From contig CAMBOV010000011.1 in assembly GCA_945869475.1 (NCBI GenBank), positions 1-64,000 of the forward strand: 64,000 nt of DNA. The letters run 5' to 3'. Of this stretch, positions 1 through 9,012 are shown in pieces. Source of the DNA: Singulisphaera sp. GP187 (GTDB taxonomy: Bacteria > Planctomycetota > Phycisphaerae > Phycisphaerales > SM1A02). Every line of letters begins with the position of its first letter. The stretch's first letter is position 1. The notes below the pieces were generated by a model. That model did no database searches. It was given only the letters and a program-made list of their open reading frames with translations, and was not told the DNA's origin. Both the position numbers and the translations under genes were made by a program.

Positions 1-362
1 TTCCACGATGGAACGCGAACGACGATCGGTCCCTTGCCGATGATTTCACACTGGCACGCGAGTCGGCTGTTGCGCTGAATACCAGGCGCTTCTTCGACAC
101 GATCATCTTCGGCCTCGGTCGGGTCAGTGAGTTGGTCCATCCCCTGCTCGACATAAATGTGGCAGGTCGAACACGCACACACTCCGCCGCATGCGTGCTC
201 GATGTTGATGCCATGATCAATCGCGACTTCGAGCAATGACTCACCCTCGCCTCCCATGAGCTCCCACTGCGCTCGGTCAGTCGCAGTCAGCCCCGCAGGA
301 TCTTCGAGTTCAAACTTCACGGCAACGATCGGTGGTCCGTGTTCATGTCCATCGCGCTTCAT
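1..362 (-). CDS. fdx: ISC-type [2Fe-2S] ferredoxin, C-terminus cut by window edge
   Basis: Reading in from position 362 gives a small acidic protein of 120 visible residues that runs off the window at base 1. Cys58, Cys64 and Cys67 (C-x5-C-x2-C) and a distal Cys103 match the cluster ligands of adrenodoxin/ISC-type ferredoxins. These proteins donate electrons in Fe-S cluster assembly and other reductive steps in the cytoplasm. Extra cysteines at 62 and 105 are also present. The start is the ATG at 360-362; an in-frame ATG two codons upstream (366-368) is possible. No isc or suf gene is visible, because the window ends here. The family call is confident, but the exact electron partner is unknown. 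Confidence 0.87.
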   Translation of the reverse strand, partial: MKRDGHEHGPPIVAVKFELEDPAGLTATDRAQWELMGGEGESLLEVAIDHGINIEHACGGVCACSTCHIYVEQGMDQLTDPTEAEDDRVEEAPGIQRNSRLACQCEIIGKGPIVVRVPSW

Positions 363-438
363 GTGCATGAAGCAAGTGTAGGGAGTGCGGCGCGCACCGC
401 AGCGTGCTCCCCGCGCAACACAAGGATCCGTCTGGTTC

Positions 439-2835
439 TTACGGCACGAGGTGAATCGCGTTGATGTTCGCGCTCGTGGGAATTCCGCGCGCAGTCGCAA
501 CAAAGTAGGACGCGAACGAACCAGCCGTCGTCGTACCCGTCGAGGTTGGAGTGAAATTGAACGCATCTTCGTCGAGCCCGCTCACCCCCGTCACGCTGAA
601 TGCGCCAACGGTTGAGAAGGTGCACACTCCCGCCGACGAGACCGCCAACGCATCGACATCTTCTGAGGAGTTCGACGAGAGTCCAACGTCCGATCCATCG
701 AAAAAGTAGGACCACGTTCCGCTGGTCACCGAGCCAAGCGCGCTCGGCGTGAAACCAATGATGTCTTCGTCCGCCAACCCCGTCAAACCAGTGACCGATG
801 GATCGCCAAGCGTCGAGATTCCAATCGCCCCACTTGGAAGAATCGCGATCGCATCGACGTCTTCATTGTTCGTCGTGAGGTCAACATCCGACCCGTCGAA
901 GTAGAACGACCACGTGCCGGCAGTCGTCGCGCCAAGCGTCGTGGGGGTGAACTTGATGATGTCGGAGTCATCGACATTCGTCCCGCTCGGCCCACCAGTC
1001 AGCCCCGCGACCGTCGAGTCGGAATCAATCGAAATCAGCAATTCGCCGGTTGGAAGCACAGCCAATGCGTCGATGGCAACCGCGGCCAAGCCAACATCAG
1101 AACCATCGAAGTAAAGACTCCACGTGCTCGTCGCGCCGTCGTATTCCGCGATGTCTTCGTCGGCGACAGCACCTGCGGCTCCGAGGGTTGGCGTCCCGAG
1201 CACCGCAACGAGAACCTTTCCTGTGATCGTCCCGCCGCCACCGCCGCCACCCACTGTGTTGGTGAGCGCACGGTGCAGGTTGACGCGTCCCTTCCCCATC
1301 AGTCCAGCGTACGTGGGATTGAGTGCGTCGATGTTCTCGGCGGTCCCGATGAGCCGCGACCATACCTGCGCCGCAGTCCATTTTGGAAAATGACTCCACA
1401 GATTCGCCGCAACGCCTGCAACGAGCGGAGTCGCCATCGAAGTACCGCTCATCGCTGCCACGTAGTCGTTGTCTGGAAGCGAATGATTGTGATAGGTCGA
1501 ATAGATCGTGACGCCAGGCGCCGAGATGTCGACCCACGAACCATAACTCGAAAACGATGCCTTCTTGTCGGACTGATCCGTCGCGGCGACGGAGTAAATG
1601 TCCGTTCGCCCGCACATGTAATCCGCCGTCATCGTGTTTGCGTTGCCGGCCGCCTTGAAGATGAGACCACCCGCCGCGATAAAATAGTTGCACGCGACGT
1701 CGATGCCGCCCGAGTTCGACGAACCCCACGAGCAAGTCGCGATACGTGCGCCGTTGTTGGCGGCGTAGGTGAGCGCGCTTGCGGCGTAATCCATTCGCAC
1801 ATAGCCAGCCTCGACCGATCCGCTGACCGCACTATGTCCGATGCGAAGGCACATCACGCGTGCGCCGTCGCCAGTTGCCGCCTGAACTCCCGTGCCGTAT
1901 CCACCTGCAGGGCTTGCAACGCCGTAGCCATTGTTGTTGAGCGCCGCCACGATGCCCGAACAGTGCGTGCCGTGGCCGTGAAAATCGCGCGGGTCGTTGT
2001 CGGCACCCGTGCAGTCCTCGCCCGTCCAGCAGGTCGCGATCGCGGCTGAGACGAAGTCGTATCCAACCCAGTCATCGACGAATCCGTTGCCATCATCGTC
2101 AAGACCTGCGAAGCCGTTCTGCTCCGCCGCGTTGATCCAAATGTTTCCGCCGATCGTCGTGGTGCTCGTGCTCGATGCCGCCGAACCGCCCAGATCTTTG
2201 TGGTAGTAGCGCACGCCCGTATCAAGAACTGCCACGATCTTTGAAGGATCGCCATTCTGAATGTCATACCCTTCTGGCGCGTCGATGTCCTTGTCGGATG
2301 TTTGGTTGAGATGCCACTGCGATGCGAAACTCGAATCGTTGGGGGTCGCGTAGATCGGATGAATGCCGATCGGCTGCACCTTTCGAACGAGCGGATCGGC
2401 GCCAAAGTCTGCCATCGCCGCTTCAAGCGTCGTGACGGTCAGGTCGATCATGACGACCGTGTATCCGCTGAGGTCTGGGAGGAGTCGCGCATCGAGCTCG
2501 TTGGGGGTCGTCGACTGAAACTGCTTGCGGATGGACATCACGCCGTGTCGCTCGCAGAGTTGATCGAGCGTCCCGATGCCGATTCGCCCATCGCCACCCA
2601 GGCGCAACGCTTCGAGCGTATCGGTCGCATCGACGCCGAATTCGACGATGAATTCGTCGGCGACGATCCACTCTGCCTGCCCGAGTTCGAAGAGTGCCGG
2701 ATTCGCCGGGACTGCACCCGACGCCGCGAGAAACGACTCGTTCGGTTTGGGATCGACTCGTTGGGCCGTCCCAGTCGCTGTCACGAGGGAGGCGGTCGCG
2801 ATTGCCACGATCGAAAGGGTTCTTGTATTGTCCAT
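439..2835 (-). CDS. Secreted subtilisin-like serine protease (S8) with C-terminal repeats
   Basis: This is an extracellular protease of the subtilase family, 798 residues from the ATG at 2833-2835. A TTG eight codons upstream would add a less likely N-terminus. A signal peptide (about residues 1-24) is followed by a propeptide-like region. The catalytic triad is Asp205 (VLDTG), His288 (HGTH) and Ser466 (SGTSMATP), all in intact motifs. After a Gly-rich linker near residue 535, the C-terminus holds about four imperfect repeats of roughly 60 residues. Each repeat contains a W-S-x-Y/F-F-D-G-S-D-V core and a D-E-D-I-type acidic motif. The repeats may bind calcium, surfaces or substrate, but that is inference. 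The gene is divergent from rlmN. Substrate unknown. Confidence 0.93.
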   Translation of the reverse strand: MDNTRTLSIVAIATASLVTATGTAQRVDPKPNESFLAASGAVPANPALFELGQAEWIVADEFIVEFGVDATDTLEALRLGGDGRIGIGTLDQLCERHGVMSIRKQFQSTTPNELDARLLPDLSGYTVVMIDLTVTTLEAAMADFGADPLVRKVQPIGIHPIYATPNDSSFASQWHLNQTSDKDIDAPEGYDIQNGDPSKIVAVLDTGVRYYHKDLGGSAASSTSTTTIGGNIWINAAEQNGFAGLDDDGNGFVDDWVGYDFVSAAIATCWTGEDCTGADNDPRDFHGHGTHCSGIVAALNNNGYGVASPAGGYGTGVQAATGDGARVMCLRIGHSAVSGSVEAGYVRMDYAASALTYAANNGARIATCSWGSSNSGGIDVACNYFIAAGGLIFKAAGNANTMTADYMCGRTDIYSVAATDQSDKKASFSSYGSWVDISAPGVTIYSTYHNHSLPDNDYVAAMSGTSMATPLVAGVAANLWSHFPKWTAAQVWSRLIGTAENIDALNPTYAGLMGKGRVNLHRALTNTVGGGGGGGTITGKVLVAVLGTPTLGAAGAVADEDIAEYDGATSTWSLYFDGSDVGLAAVAIDALAVLPTGELLISIDSDSTVAGLTGGPSGTNVDDSDIIKFTPTTLGATTAGTWSFYFDGSDVDLTTNNEDVDAIAILPSGAIGISTLGDPSVTGLTGLADEDIIGFTPSALGSVTSGTWSYFFDGSDVGLSSNSSEDVDALAVSSAGVCTFSTVGAFSVTGVSGLDEDAFNFTPTSTGTTTAGSFASYFVATARGIPTSANINAIHLVP

Positions 2836-2975
2836 CTGCGAAAAATGAGGCAAATCCAAAGTCGGAGATACAAGGAATGTGTCACTTTTTTTGGGAATCT
2901 GCCCAGAACGAACCCCCCGCCCACGCGAGAAATCGCTGCCGAGTGCGCGCGAACCGTTCCTAGAATCGGCGCCTC

Positions 2976-4067
2976 ATGACTCTCGACCCACTCTCACTCA
3001 CGAGCAGCGAATTTGTGGCCGCGGCGTTCGCGAGTGGTCGGTCGAAATTTGATGCGCTCGCGGCGTACCGGCGCTTTCACCGTGCTGGGGAGCGTGCGCA
3101 GTGGATGGCGCCTTGCGCCGCCGCGCCCGTGCAACAACTTGTCGACGACCGCACGGTGAAGTTTCTGCTGTCGGTTGGCGGCGACCTCGAAACCGAAAGT
3201 GTGATCATCCCGATGCCCCATCGCGGCGGGCGATTCAGTCGCACCCTGTGCGTGAGCAGTCAAGTTGGCTGCGCGATGGGCTGCACATTCTGTGAGACAG
3301 GACAGATGGGATTAATGCGCAGTCTCACCGTGCGCGAAATCGTGCAGCAGTTGCACGTTGCACGGTTCGGCGTGACGCATCCCTTTGCGGATGAGACGCG
3401 CGCGAGTGGCGGAGGCTTCGATATCGCCAACATTGTCTTTATGGGAATGGGTGAGCCGATGGACAATCTCGATGCGGTGTTGCAGGCGATCCGCATCTTC
3501 TGCGACATGAATGGACCCGCGATCGGTTGCTCGCGCGTCACGGTGAGTACGGTCGGTCGAACCGCGGGCATTCGCGCACTCGGCGAGTTCATTCAACAGG
3601 ATGGACTGCGCCGCGTCGGACTCGCCATCAGTCTCAACGCACCCAACGACGAGATTCGAAGCACGATCATGCCGATCAATCGTGCTGAGCCGATGGCACT
3701 CTTGCGACAGGCGATGGTTGATTTTCCAAAGCGACCGACGTCGGCGCTGTGCGCTGAATACGTGCTGATTCCTGGCGTCAACGATCGACTCGATCACGCC
3801 GACGAACTCTGCGCTTTTCTCAAGGGCATTCGATGTTCGCTCAATGTCATCCCATACAACCCGCGCCGCAACAGTCCCTGGCCCGCGCCCGATGATGCGA
3901 CCGTGGATGCGTTCGTCGACCGCGCGATCGCCAATGGTCAATTCACAAAGCGTCGACGAACCAAGGGCAGAACGGCGATGGCCGCGTGCGGTCAACTTGG
4001 CAACGAGCGTGTGAGGCAGCGAAAGTTTGTGAGCCTCGCGATTGATCCTCCAGCAACGAGAGAATGA
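2976..4067 (+). CDS. rlmN: Dual-specificity rRNA/tRNA adenine C2-methyltransferase RlmN
   Basis: This is a radical-SAM enzyme that methylates C2 of adenosine in 23S rRNA (A2503 in E. coli numbering) and in some tRNAs. The radical-SAM cysteines are Cys99, Cys103 and Cys106 (C-x3-C-x2-C, followed by ETG). The second catalytic cysteine is Cys338 in AACGQLG near the C-terminus. The G-M-G-E-P motif (SAM binding) is present near residue 156. At 363 residues it is slightly shorter than E. coli RlmN, with a reduced N-terminal accessory domain. The ATG start at 2976 is preceded by a TAGAAT that could be a -10 element. The gene stands alone, divergent from the subtilase gene. Confidence 0.93.
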   Translation: MTLDPLSLTSSEFVAAAFASGRSKFDALAAYRRFHRAGERAQWMAPCAAAPVQQLVDDRTVKFLLSVGGDLETESVIIPMPHRGGRFSRTLCVSSQVGCAMGCTFCETGQMGLMRSLTVREIVQQLHVARFGVTHPFADETRASGGGFDIANIVFMGMGEPMDNLDAVLQAIRIFCDMNGPAIGCSRVTVSTVGRTAGIRALGEFIQQDGLRRVGLAISLNAPNDEIRSTIMPINRAEPMALLRQAMVDFPKRPTSALCAEYVLIPGVNDRLDHADELCAFLKGIRCSLNVIPYNPRRNSPWPAPDDATVDAFVDRAIANGQFTKRRRTKGRTAMAACGQLGNERVRQRKFVSLAIDPPATRE

Positions 4068-4222
4068 AGGACCGACAGCCGCCAACAGCCTGCGCGACTT
4101 TGGCCGCGGACTAGATCAAGCGCGGCTTTGGCTGCGCAATAGTCCACGAGTCGTTTCTTGATTTCAAAAATTTCCACAGCCAGTGGGTGAAACAGCCCTG
4201 CAGCCCGCAGCCTTCGTAGCCA

Positions 4223-4250
4223 CCAAACCATGGCGGACGCCAAGGTTTGG
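4223..4250. repeat. Perfect hairpin in an AT-rich intergenic gap
   Basis: The 235-bp gap between rlmN and the next gene holds no convincing gene. It contains an inverted repeat, CCAAACC-A-TGGC, mirrored by GCCA-A-GGTTTGG around a 4-nt loop. One A/A mismatch interrupts an 11-bp stem. Neither strand carries a T-run directly after the stem, so it does not look like an intrinsic terminator. From about 4250 to 4300 the plus strand is a purine-rich, A-rich run, unusual for this GC-rich DNA. It could be a dispersed repeat element, but only one copy is in the window. Confidence 0.45.
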
Positions 4251-4302
4251 GGAAGTAAAAATGAAAAAGAGAAAATGGAAGATCAAAAATGGGAAAATGG
4301 AA

Positions 4303-5328
4303 TTACGGAGTCCTCACGACACGGAAGCCGTTGACGTCGCTGACGCTGCCGGGCGCGCTGTAGCTGCGCCGCGACGCGCGGCAGTAGCCGGAGGTGAAGA
4401 CCCAGTTGCCGCCGCGCAACAAACGGTAAGAACCAGTCGCCGGTCCTGTGGGGTTGGTCACGCTTCCTGATGAATAAGGCCCATACCAATCCTGGCACCA
4501 CTCAAAAACATTGCCAAGCGTGTCATAGAGACCCAAGGCGTTTGGAAGTTTGCCGGCAACTGGTTGAGTGCCGTAATAAGTCCAGTTTTGGTAGTACCAC
4601 GCAATTGCGTTTAATTCGCCATATCGCGCAGTCGTAGTCCCTGCTCGGCATGCGTATTCCCATTCGGCTTCGGTTGGCAAGCGCAAACCTGTCGCACTAT
4701 TGAAACTTTGAATCGTGTTCCAAGAGACTTGCTCCACAGGATTGTTTGGCTGCCCAGAGAAGTAACTCGGATTGTTCCCCATCTTCGCCTGCCATTGCGC
4801 CTGCGTCACTTCGGTTTTGCCTATATAAAAAGCATTTGTCAAAGTCACTTCATGCGCAGGGCTTTCATCGCCGCCACACTCCGCATCGCCAGGACTGCAT
4901 CCCATCATGAAAGTCCCGCCTGGCACCAGCAGCATCTCGATGTTCGTTCCGTTGTCGCGCACGCGCCACGGCAAACCCGATGCATTGATCGCGTTGCGCA
5001 AGGTGGCATCGGTCACAACTGCCGCATCAGGCGCCCACTCCAAAACAGTCGCCCATGTTGGAGCACAATTGCCCCAATTCCCCAGAAGGATTGCAAGGTC
5101 TGCGCCGTTGACAACATGATCGCCGTTGACATCTCCTGCGCAAGCTGGAACAACTGCCGGGCACTGACCCCAATTCCCCAGAAGGATTGCAAGGTCTGCG
5201 CCGTTGACAACATGATCGCCGTTGACATCTCCTGCGCAACTCCCCTGACCCTGTACCAAAGAAGTTGAAAGACCGAAAGTCATGGCGACTGCGGCGATGA
5301 TTGAAAGCAGAATATTTGGCGATTTCAT
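4303..5328 (-). CDS. Exported protein with two dockerin-like repeats and an FGE/SUMF1 domain
   Basis: The ATG at 5326-5328 follows an AAGGAATCC sequence and begins a clean signal peptide (about 26 residues), so it is preferred over an upstream start 50 codons earlier. Two identical dockerin-like modules follow (GDVNGDHVVNGADLAILLGNWG type), with Asp/Asn ligands typical of EF-hand-like calcium loops. The C-terminal two thirds is a formylglycine-generating-enzyme/sulfatase-modifying-factor fold, with the usual markers VPGGTFMMG, TEVTQAQW, RLPTEAEWEYA, GNVFEWCQDW and LRGGNW. Only one of the two active-site cysteine positions of true FGE is evident near RGGN, so enzymatic function is uncertain. 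Many such proteins are binding or structural. Codon use looks AT-richer than neighbouring genes. 341 residues. Confidence 0.88.
   Translation of the reverse strand: MKSPNILLSIIAAVAMTFGLSTSLVQGQGSCAGDVNGDHVVNGADLAILLGNWGQCPAVVPACAGDVNGDHVVNGADLAILLGNWGNCAPTWATVLEWAPDAAVVTDATLRNAINASGLPWRVRDNGTNIEMLLVPGGTFMMGCSPGDAECGGDESPAHEVTLTNAFYIGKTEVTQAQWQAKMGNNPSYFSGQPNNPVEQVSWNTIQSFNSATGLRLPTEAEWEYACRAGTTTARYGELNAIAWYYQNWTYYGTQPVAGKLPNALGLYDTLGNVFEWCQDWYGPYSSGSVTNPTGPATGSYRLLRGGNWVFTSGYCRASRRSYSAPGSVSDVNGFRVVRTP
5072..5239. repeat. Exact 72-bp direct repeat (tandem dockerin module)
   Basis: The segments 5072-5143 and 5168-5239 are identical over 72 bp, with a 96-bp period. They encode the two dockerin-like modules of the FGE-like protein. 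Identity at the DNA level, not just the protein level, implies a recent duplication or gene conversion. Confidence 0.9.
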
Positions 5329-5397
5329 TTTTGGATTCCTTGAAGTTGACAACCCTGAAAACTGAACTGCATTCAAGATACCCCCAAGAAGCGAATA

Positions 5398-5435
5398 GCC
5401 AAAAAAAAACGAAATTATTGCCTTTTTTTTATGGC
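5398..5435. repeat. AT-rich inverted repeat (GCC-A8 / T8-GGC)
   Basis: The 206-bp gap between pdhC and the FGE-like gene contains GCC followed by nine A (5398-5409), then 13 bp, then eight T followed by AT-GGC (5423-5435). It could fold into a weak hairpin on either strand, in the 5' region of the FGE-like gene and downstream of pdhC. Whether it terminates the pdh transcript is not clear. No other gene is seen in the gap. Confidence 0.35.
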
Positions 5436-5534
5436 GTGGAGGAGAATCTTTGTGGTGCCGAGCTTGGACCACAGGCAAGTTTCAGGAGTAACAAGCCTTC
5501 ACAACAACTGAGATGAACCTGTACCCACGAATCG

Positions 5535-6851
5535 TCACACCAACAGCGTCGCTGGGTTCTCGATGTTGTGCTTTACCGATTGCAGATACTCGCTCGCCAT
5601 CGCTCCATCGATCACGCGGTGATCGAGGCTGAGCGTCGCTTGCATCTCGTGGCCGACGACCAATTGATGGTTGCGCACAACGGGCTGTTCGACCGCTGCG
5701 CCGCAGGCAAGAATCGCACTGTTTGGTGGATTGATGATCGCGGTGAAATTGTCGACGCCGAACATCCCGAGGTTCGAAATCGTGAAGGTCGCGCCCGCCA
5801 TGTCCTCAGCGGCGAGTCCACGCACGCGCGCTTTTTCAGCAAGCGCCTTGGTCTCGGCCGAGATTTCGCGAAGCCCTTTGCGCTGCGCCTCGCGCAGAAC
5901 GGCGACGACGAGTCCTCCGCCGCGCTCTTGCGGCAGCGAAATCGCCACGCCGATATTGACATCACCGTGCATGATGATTCGATCGCCACCCCACGAGGCG
6001 TTGAAGAAGGGATGCGCCGCCATCGAAAGCGCGCAGGCGCGCACGATGAAGTCATTCACACTCAACTTGACCCCCTGCGGCGCAAGTTGCACATTCAACA
6101 TCGTGCGCAGTTCGAGCAGAGGATCCATGTTGAATCGCATCGAGACTTGATAGTGGGGAATGGTCGACTTGCTCTCGACGAGCCGCCGCGCAATGGTCTG
6201 CCGCATGCTCGAGAGCATGATTTCGCTGCTGGCACCACCCGCCGCGACTGCGGTCGCGCAGGCAACGTGCACCATCTCGGTGGCGCGAGCTCCGCCGGAT
6301 TTCATTCGCTGTGCCTCTGCGAGCACATCGTGTTTGACGACTCGTCCCCCTGGACCACTCCCGCGAAGCGACACGATTGAAACGCCAAGTTCGTCGGCAA
6401 TCTTGCGCGCAAGAGGCGAGACGCGCTGGCGATTCGAATCGGCCGATGCGCTCGCCGCGCTCGATGTCGCGTGCGCCACAGACGCGGCAGTCGGCGCAAC
6501 GGACGCAGCTGGGGTCGAAGTCTGAGTCTGCGTTGGCATCTGCGTGGTGCTCGCGATCGTCGCCGCCGGCGCACTCTTCGTCACTGGCGCGGCGCCATCC
6601 ACCGCCGCATCTCCTTCGAGGGTGATGATCGCGATGGGCGTTCCCACCGGAACTTGCTTGCCTGCTTCGACCATGATGCGAGAGATGACGCCGTCGTCGT
6701 AGACGGGCATCTCCATTGTGGCCTTGTCGGTTTCGATATCGGCCACGACATCTCCCGACGCAACGCTGTCGCCCTCTTTCACATTCCAGCGGACGATCGT
6801 CCCCGCTTCCATCGTGTCAGAGAGTCGTGGCATCGTGAGTTGAACGGGCAT
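5535..6851 (-). CDS. pdhC: Pyruvate dehydrogenase E2, dihydrolipoamide acetyltransferase
   Basis: E2 core of the pyruvate dehydrogenase complex: it transfers the acetyl group from lipoyl-lysine to CoA. One lipoyl domain (residues 1-80) has the lipoylation lysine in ETDKATME. An Ala/Pro/Thr-rich linker follows, then a peripheral-subunit-binding domain (VSPLARKIADELGV, GRVVKHDV, about 145-180). The catalytic domain ends with the active-site LSLDHRVIDGAMASEY. At 438 residues it has a normal single-lipoyl length. It is the third gene of the operon, 12 bp after pdhB. No lpd (E3) gene is in the window. Confidence 0.95.
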   Translation of the reverse strand: MPVQLTMPRLSDTMEAGTIVRWNVKEGDSVASGDVVADIETDKATMEMPVYDDGVISRIMVEAGKQVPVGTPIAIITLEGDAAVDGAAPVTKSAPAATIASTTQMPTQTQTSTPAASVAPTAASVAHATSSAASASADSNRQRVSPLARKIADELGVSIVSLRGSGPGGRVVKHDVLAEAQRMKSGGARATEMVHVACATAVAAGGASSEIMLSSMRQTIARRLVESKSTIPHYQVSMRFNMDPLLELRTMLNVQLAPQGVKLSVNDFIVRACALSMAAHPFFNASWGGDRIIMHGDVNIGVAISLPQERGGGLVVAVLREAQRKGLREISAETKALAEKARVRGLAAEDMAGATFTISNLGMFGVDNFTAIINPPNSAILACGAAVEQPVVRNHQLVVGHEMQATLSLDHRVIDGAMASEYLQSVKHNIENPATLLV

Positions 6852-6863
6852 GGTCGAGAGTCC

Positions 6864-7859
6864 TCAAGCGCGGTAGAGGCAGGAACGCACGGCCTCGCAA
6901 ATACGCCGCGCGTTGGGAAGATATTCCTGCTCGAGATCGTACGCATATGGTGCGGGGACATCGGCGGTGTGCACGCGGTGCACATAGTTATCGAGATCGT
7001 CGAAACACTCGCGATGCACAAGCGCTGCGACCTCAGATCCTGGAGATCCGAAACTCCACGATTGATCGACGACGACGCACGCGCCGGTGCGCTTCACGCT
7101 TCGCACAATCGCCCCCGCATCGAGCGGACGAATTGTGCGCATGTCGAGAATCTCGCACGAAATGCCCTCTTTTTCGAGCGATTCCGCAGCCTCGAGGCAG
7201 AGATTCACAGGACGCCCAAACGACACGAGCGTGCAGTCGGTTCCGGCGCGCGCGACGCGAGCCTGTCCAAATGGAATCAGGTACTCCTCTTCTGGAACCT
7301 CGCCTTTCATCGAGAGCAATCGTTCGCTCTCGAGAAAGAACACTGGATCTTCATCGCGAATCGCAGTCTTCAGCAACCCCTTCGCGTCGTAGGGATTCGA
7401 TGGGATCACCATCTTCATTCCCGGCACGTTTGAGAAAAGTCCTTCGACGGCCCACGAGTGGGTCGATCCCAATTGTCCGCCCGCGCCGTTGTTGCCGCGA
7501 AAGACGATGGGGCATCCAAACTGACCGCCCGACATGTACAGCATCTTGGGAGCGTTGTTCAGAATCGGATCAGCCGCGACCAAACTAAAAGACCACGACA
7601 TGAACTCGACGATTGGACGAAGTCCCATCATCGCCGATCCGATGGCCATGCCTGCGAAACCACATTCACTGATGGGGGTGTCGATCACGCGGCGCGGTCC
7701 AAACTCGTCGAGCATTCCCTTGCTGACTTTGTACGCGCCGTTGTACTGCGCAACTTCTTCGCCGAGCAAGTAGACGCGCTTGTCGCGTCGCATCTCTTCG
7801 CACATCGCTTCGCGCACGGCATCTCGAAACTCAATTTCGCGCATCGTGGTCGTCGTCAT
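6864..7859 (-). CDS. pdhB: Pyruvate dehydrogenase E1 component, beta subunit
   Basis: Beta subunit of the alpha2beta2 E1 that decarboxylates pyruvate using thiamine diphosphate and passes acetyl to E2. The 331-residue sequence has the expected features: EFRDAVREAMCEEM start, LLGEEVAQYNGAYKVSKG with the TPP-activating glutamate, SECGFAGMAIGSAM, and the GQLGSTHSWAVEGLFSNVPG segment. Its start overlaps the pdhA stop by ATGA, so the two subunits are translationally coupled. It is the second gene of pdhA-pdhB-pdhC. Confidence 0.95.
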   Translation of the reverse strand: MTTTTMREIEFRDAVREAMCEEMRRDKRVYLLGEEVAQYNGAYKVSKGMLDEFGPRRVIDTPISECGFAGMAIGSAMMGLRPIVEFMSWSFSLVAADPILNNAPKMLYMSGGQFGCPIVFRGNNGAGGQLGSTHSWAVEGLFSNVPGMKMVIPSNPYDAKGLLKTAIRDEDPVFFLESERLLSMKGEVPEEEYLIPFGQARVARAGTDCTLVSFGRPVNLCLEAAESLEKEGISCEILDMRTIRPLDAGAIVRSVKRTGACVVVDQSWSFGSPGSEVAALVHRECFDDLDNYVHRVHTADVPAPYAYDLEQEYLPNARRICEAVRSCLYRA

Positions 7860-8989
7860 AGCACATCTACCTTTGGGTCAGTCGCATCGAACCCGACTGG
7901 ATTCTCTGCGCCGCCGAGCATTTCTGGGTCGCTCGATCCGGTGTAGGGACCCCACTTCTCGCGGTAGACGTCGCGGTAGAGATCGCTCACGGGAGCGGCA
8001 GGCGACTGCTCAGCCCACTCAACCGACTCGCGGACCTGTGTGCGAACCTCACGTTGCACCACCTTGAAATCTGCTTCGCTGAGCGCACCACGCGTTTCGA
8101 GATGTGCCTTGAGCCGACCGATTGGATCGTCCGCTTCGTAGCGCTCTTCTTCTTCGCGCGTTCGATACTTCCGCGGGTCAGACATCGAGTGACCCTTGTA
8201 TCGATAGCAGCGCATGTCGACGAACGCAGGACGCGAAGTCGCGCGCACACGGTCGACTAGTTCTTTCATCGCGGTGTAGGTCTCGAGCACATCCATCCCA
8301 TTCATCACAACACCCTCCATCCCATAGGCCGCTGCCTTGGCGGAGATGTCGTGCCCCATCGTGGTGCCGCGCGAAATCGCCGTGCCCATCGAGTAGCCGT
8401 TGTTCTCGCAGATGATGATCACCGAAAGGTCGAACAAGCCCGCGAGGTTCATCGCTTCGTGCACCGAACCTTGATTGAGCGCACCATCGCCGAGGAACGC
8501 AAGTGTCACGCGCTTGCTCTTTCCACCGTTGATCACTTCATCTTCGTACTTCGTCGCGAAGGCGAGACCGACACCTAGAGGAATCTGCGCTCCAACAATG
8601 CCGTGACCACCGAACAAATTGTTCGAGCGATCGAACATGTGCATCGATCCGCCTTTGCCCTTGGCGCATCCGCCGATCCGTCCAAACATCTCAGCCATGC
8701 AATGCTTGGGATCCATTCCACGCGCCAGCGCATGCCCATGGTCGCGGTACGCGGTCACCACAGGGTCAATGCTCTCGAGCGCGGCGAGCGAACCGACGGC
8801 GACCGCTTCTTGACCGATGTAGACGTGACAGAATCCGCCAATTTTTTTATCTTGATAGGCCTGCATGCACCGCAGTTCGAACTCGCGGATGAGCATCATC
8901 TCGCGCAGCCATTTCAAGGCGGTTTCGGCGGCGATCTCGGTGCGCTGTGGGGTCTGAGTCACGAGGGTCGTTTGGGGAGATGCAGGCAT
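7856..8989 (-). CDS. pdhA: Pyruvate dehydrogenase E1 component, alpha subunit
   Basis: Alpha subunit of the TPP-dependent pyruvate dehydrogenase E1, 377 residues. The TPP/Mg motif runs from GDGALNQG to the paired asparagines of ENNGYSMGT. The phosphorylation-loop-like region YRYKGHSMSDPRKYRTREEE, typical of branched alpha subunits, is present. It is the first gene of the operon, with a sigma70-like promoter 24-52 bp upstream of its ATG. Its stop overlaps the pdhB start. Among branched 2-oxoacid dehydrogenases the E1 alpha and E2 sequences fit pyruvate best, but an acetoin or branched-chain role cannot be excluded by sequence alone. Confidence 0.94.
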   Translation of the reverse strand: MPASPQTTLVTQTPQRTEIAAETALKWLREMMLIREFELRCMQAYQDKKIGGFCHVYIGQEAVAVGSLAALESIDPVVTAYRDHGHALARGMDPKHCMAEMFGRIGGCAKGKGGSMHMFDRSNNLFGGHGIVGAQIPLGVGLAFATKYEDEVINGGKSKRVTLAFLGDGALNQGSVHEAMNLAGLFDLSVIIICENNGYSMGTAISRGTTMGHDISAKAAAYGMEGVVMNGMDVLETYTAMKELVDRVRATSRPAFVDMRCYRYKGHSMSDPRKYRTREEEERYEADDPIGRLKAHLETRGALSEADFKVVQREVRTQVRESVEWAEQSPAAPVSDLYRDVYREKWGPYTGSSDPEMLGGAENPVGFDATDPKVDVL

Positions 8990-9012
8990 CGGGCACTTGC
9001 TTGGAGCACCTA

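Noticed and set aside
4183-4470. 95-codon plus-strand frame next to rlmN
   Set aside because: Overlaps the FGE-like gene end and the A-rich gap; no family pattern.
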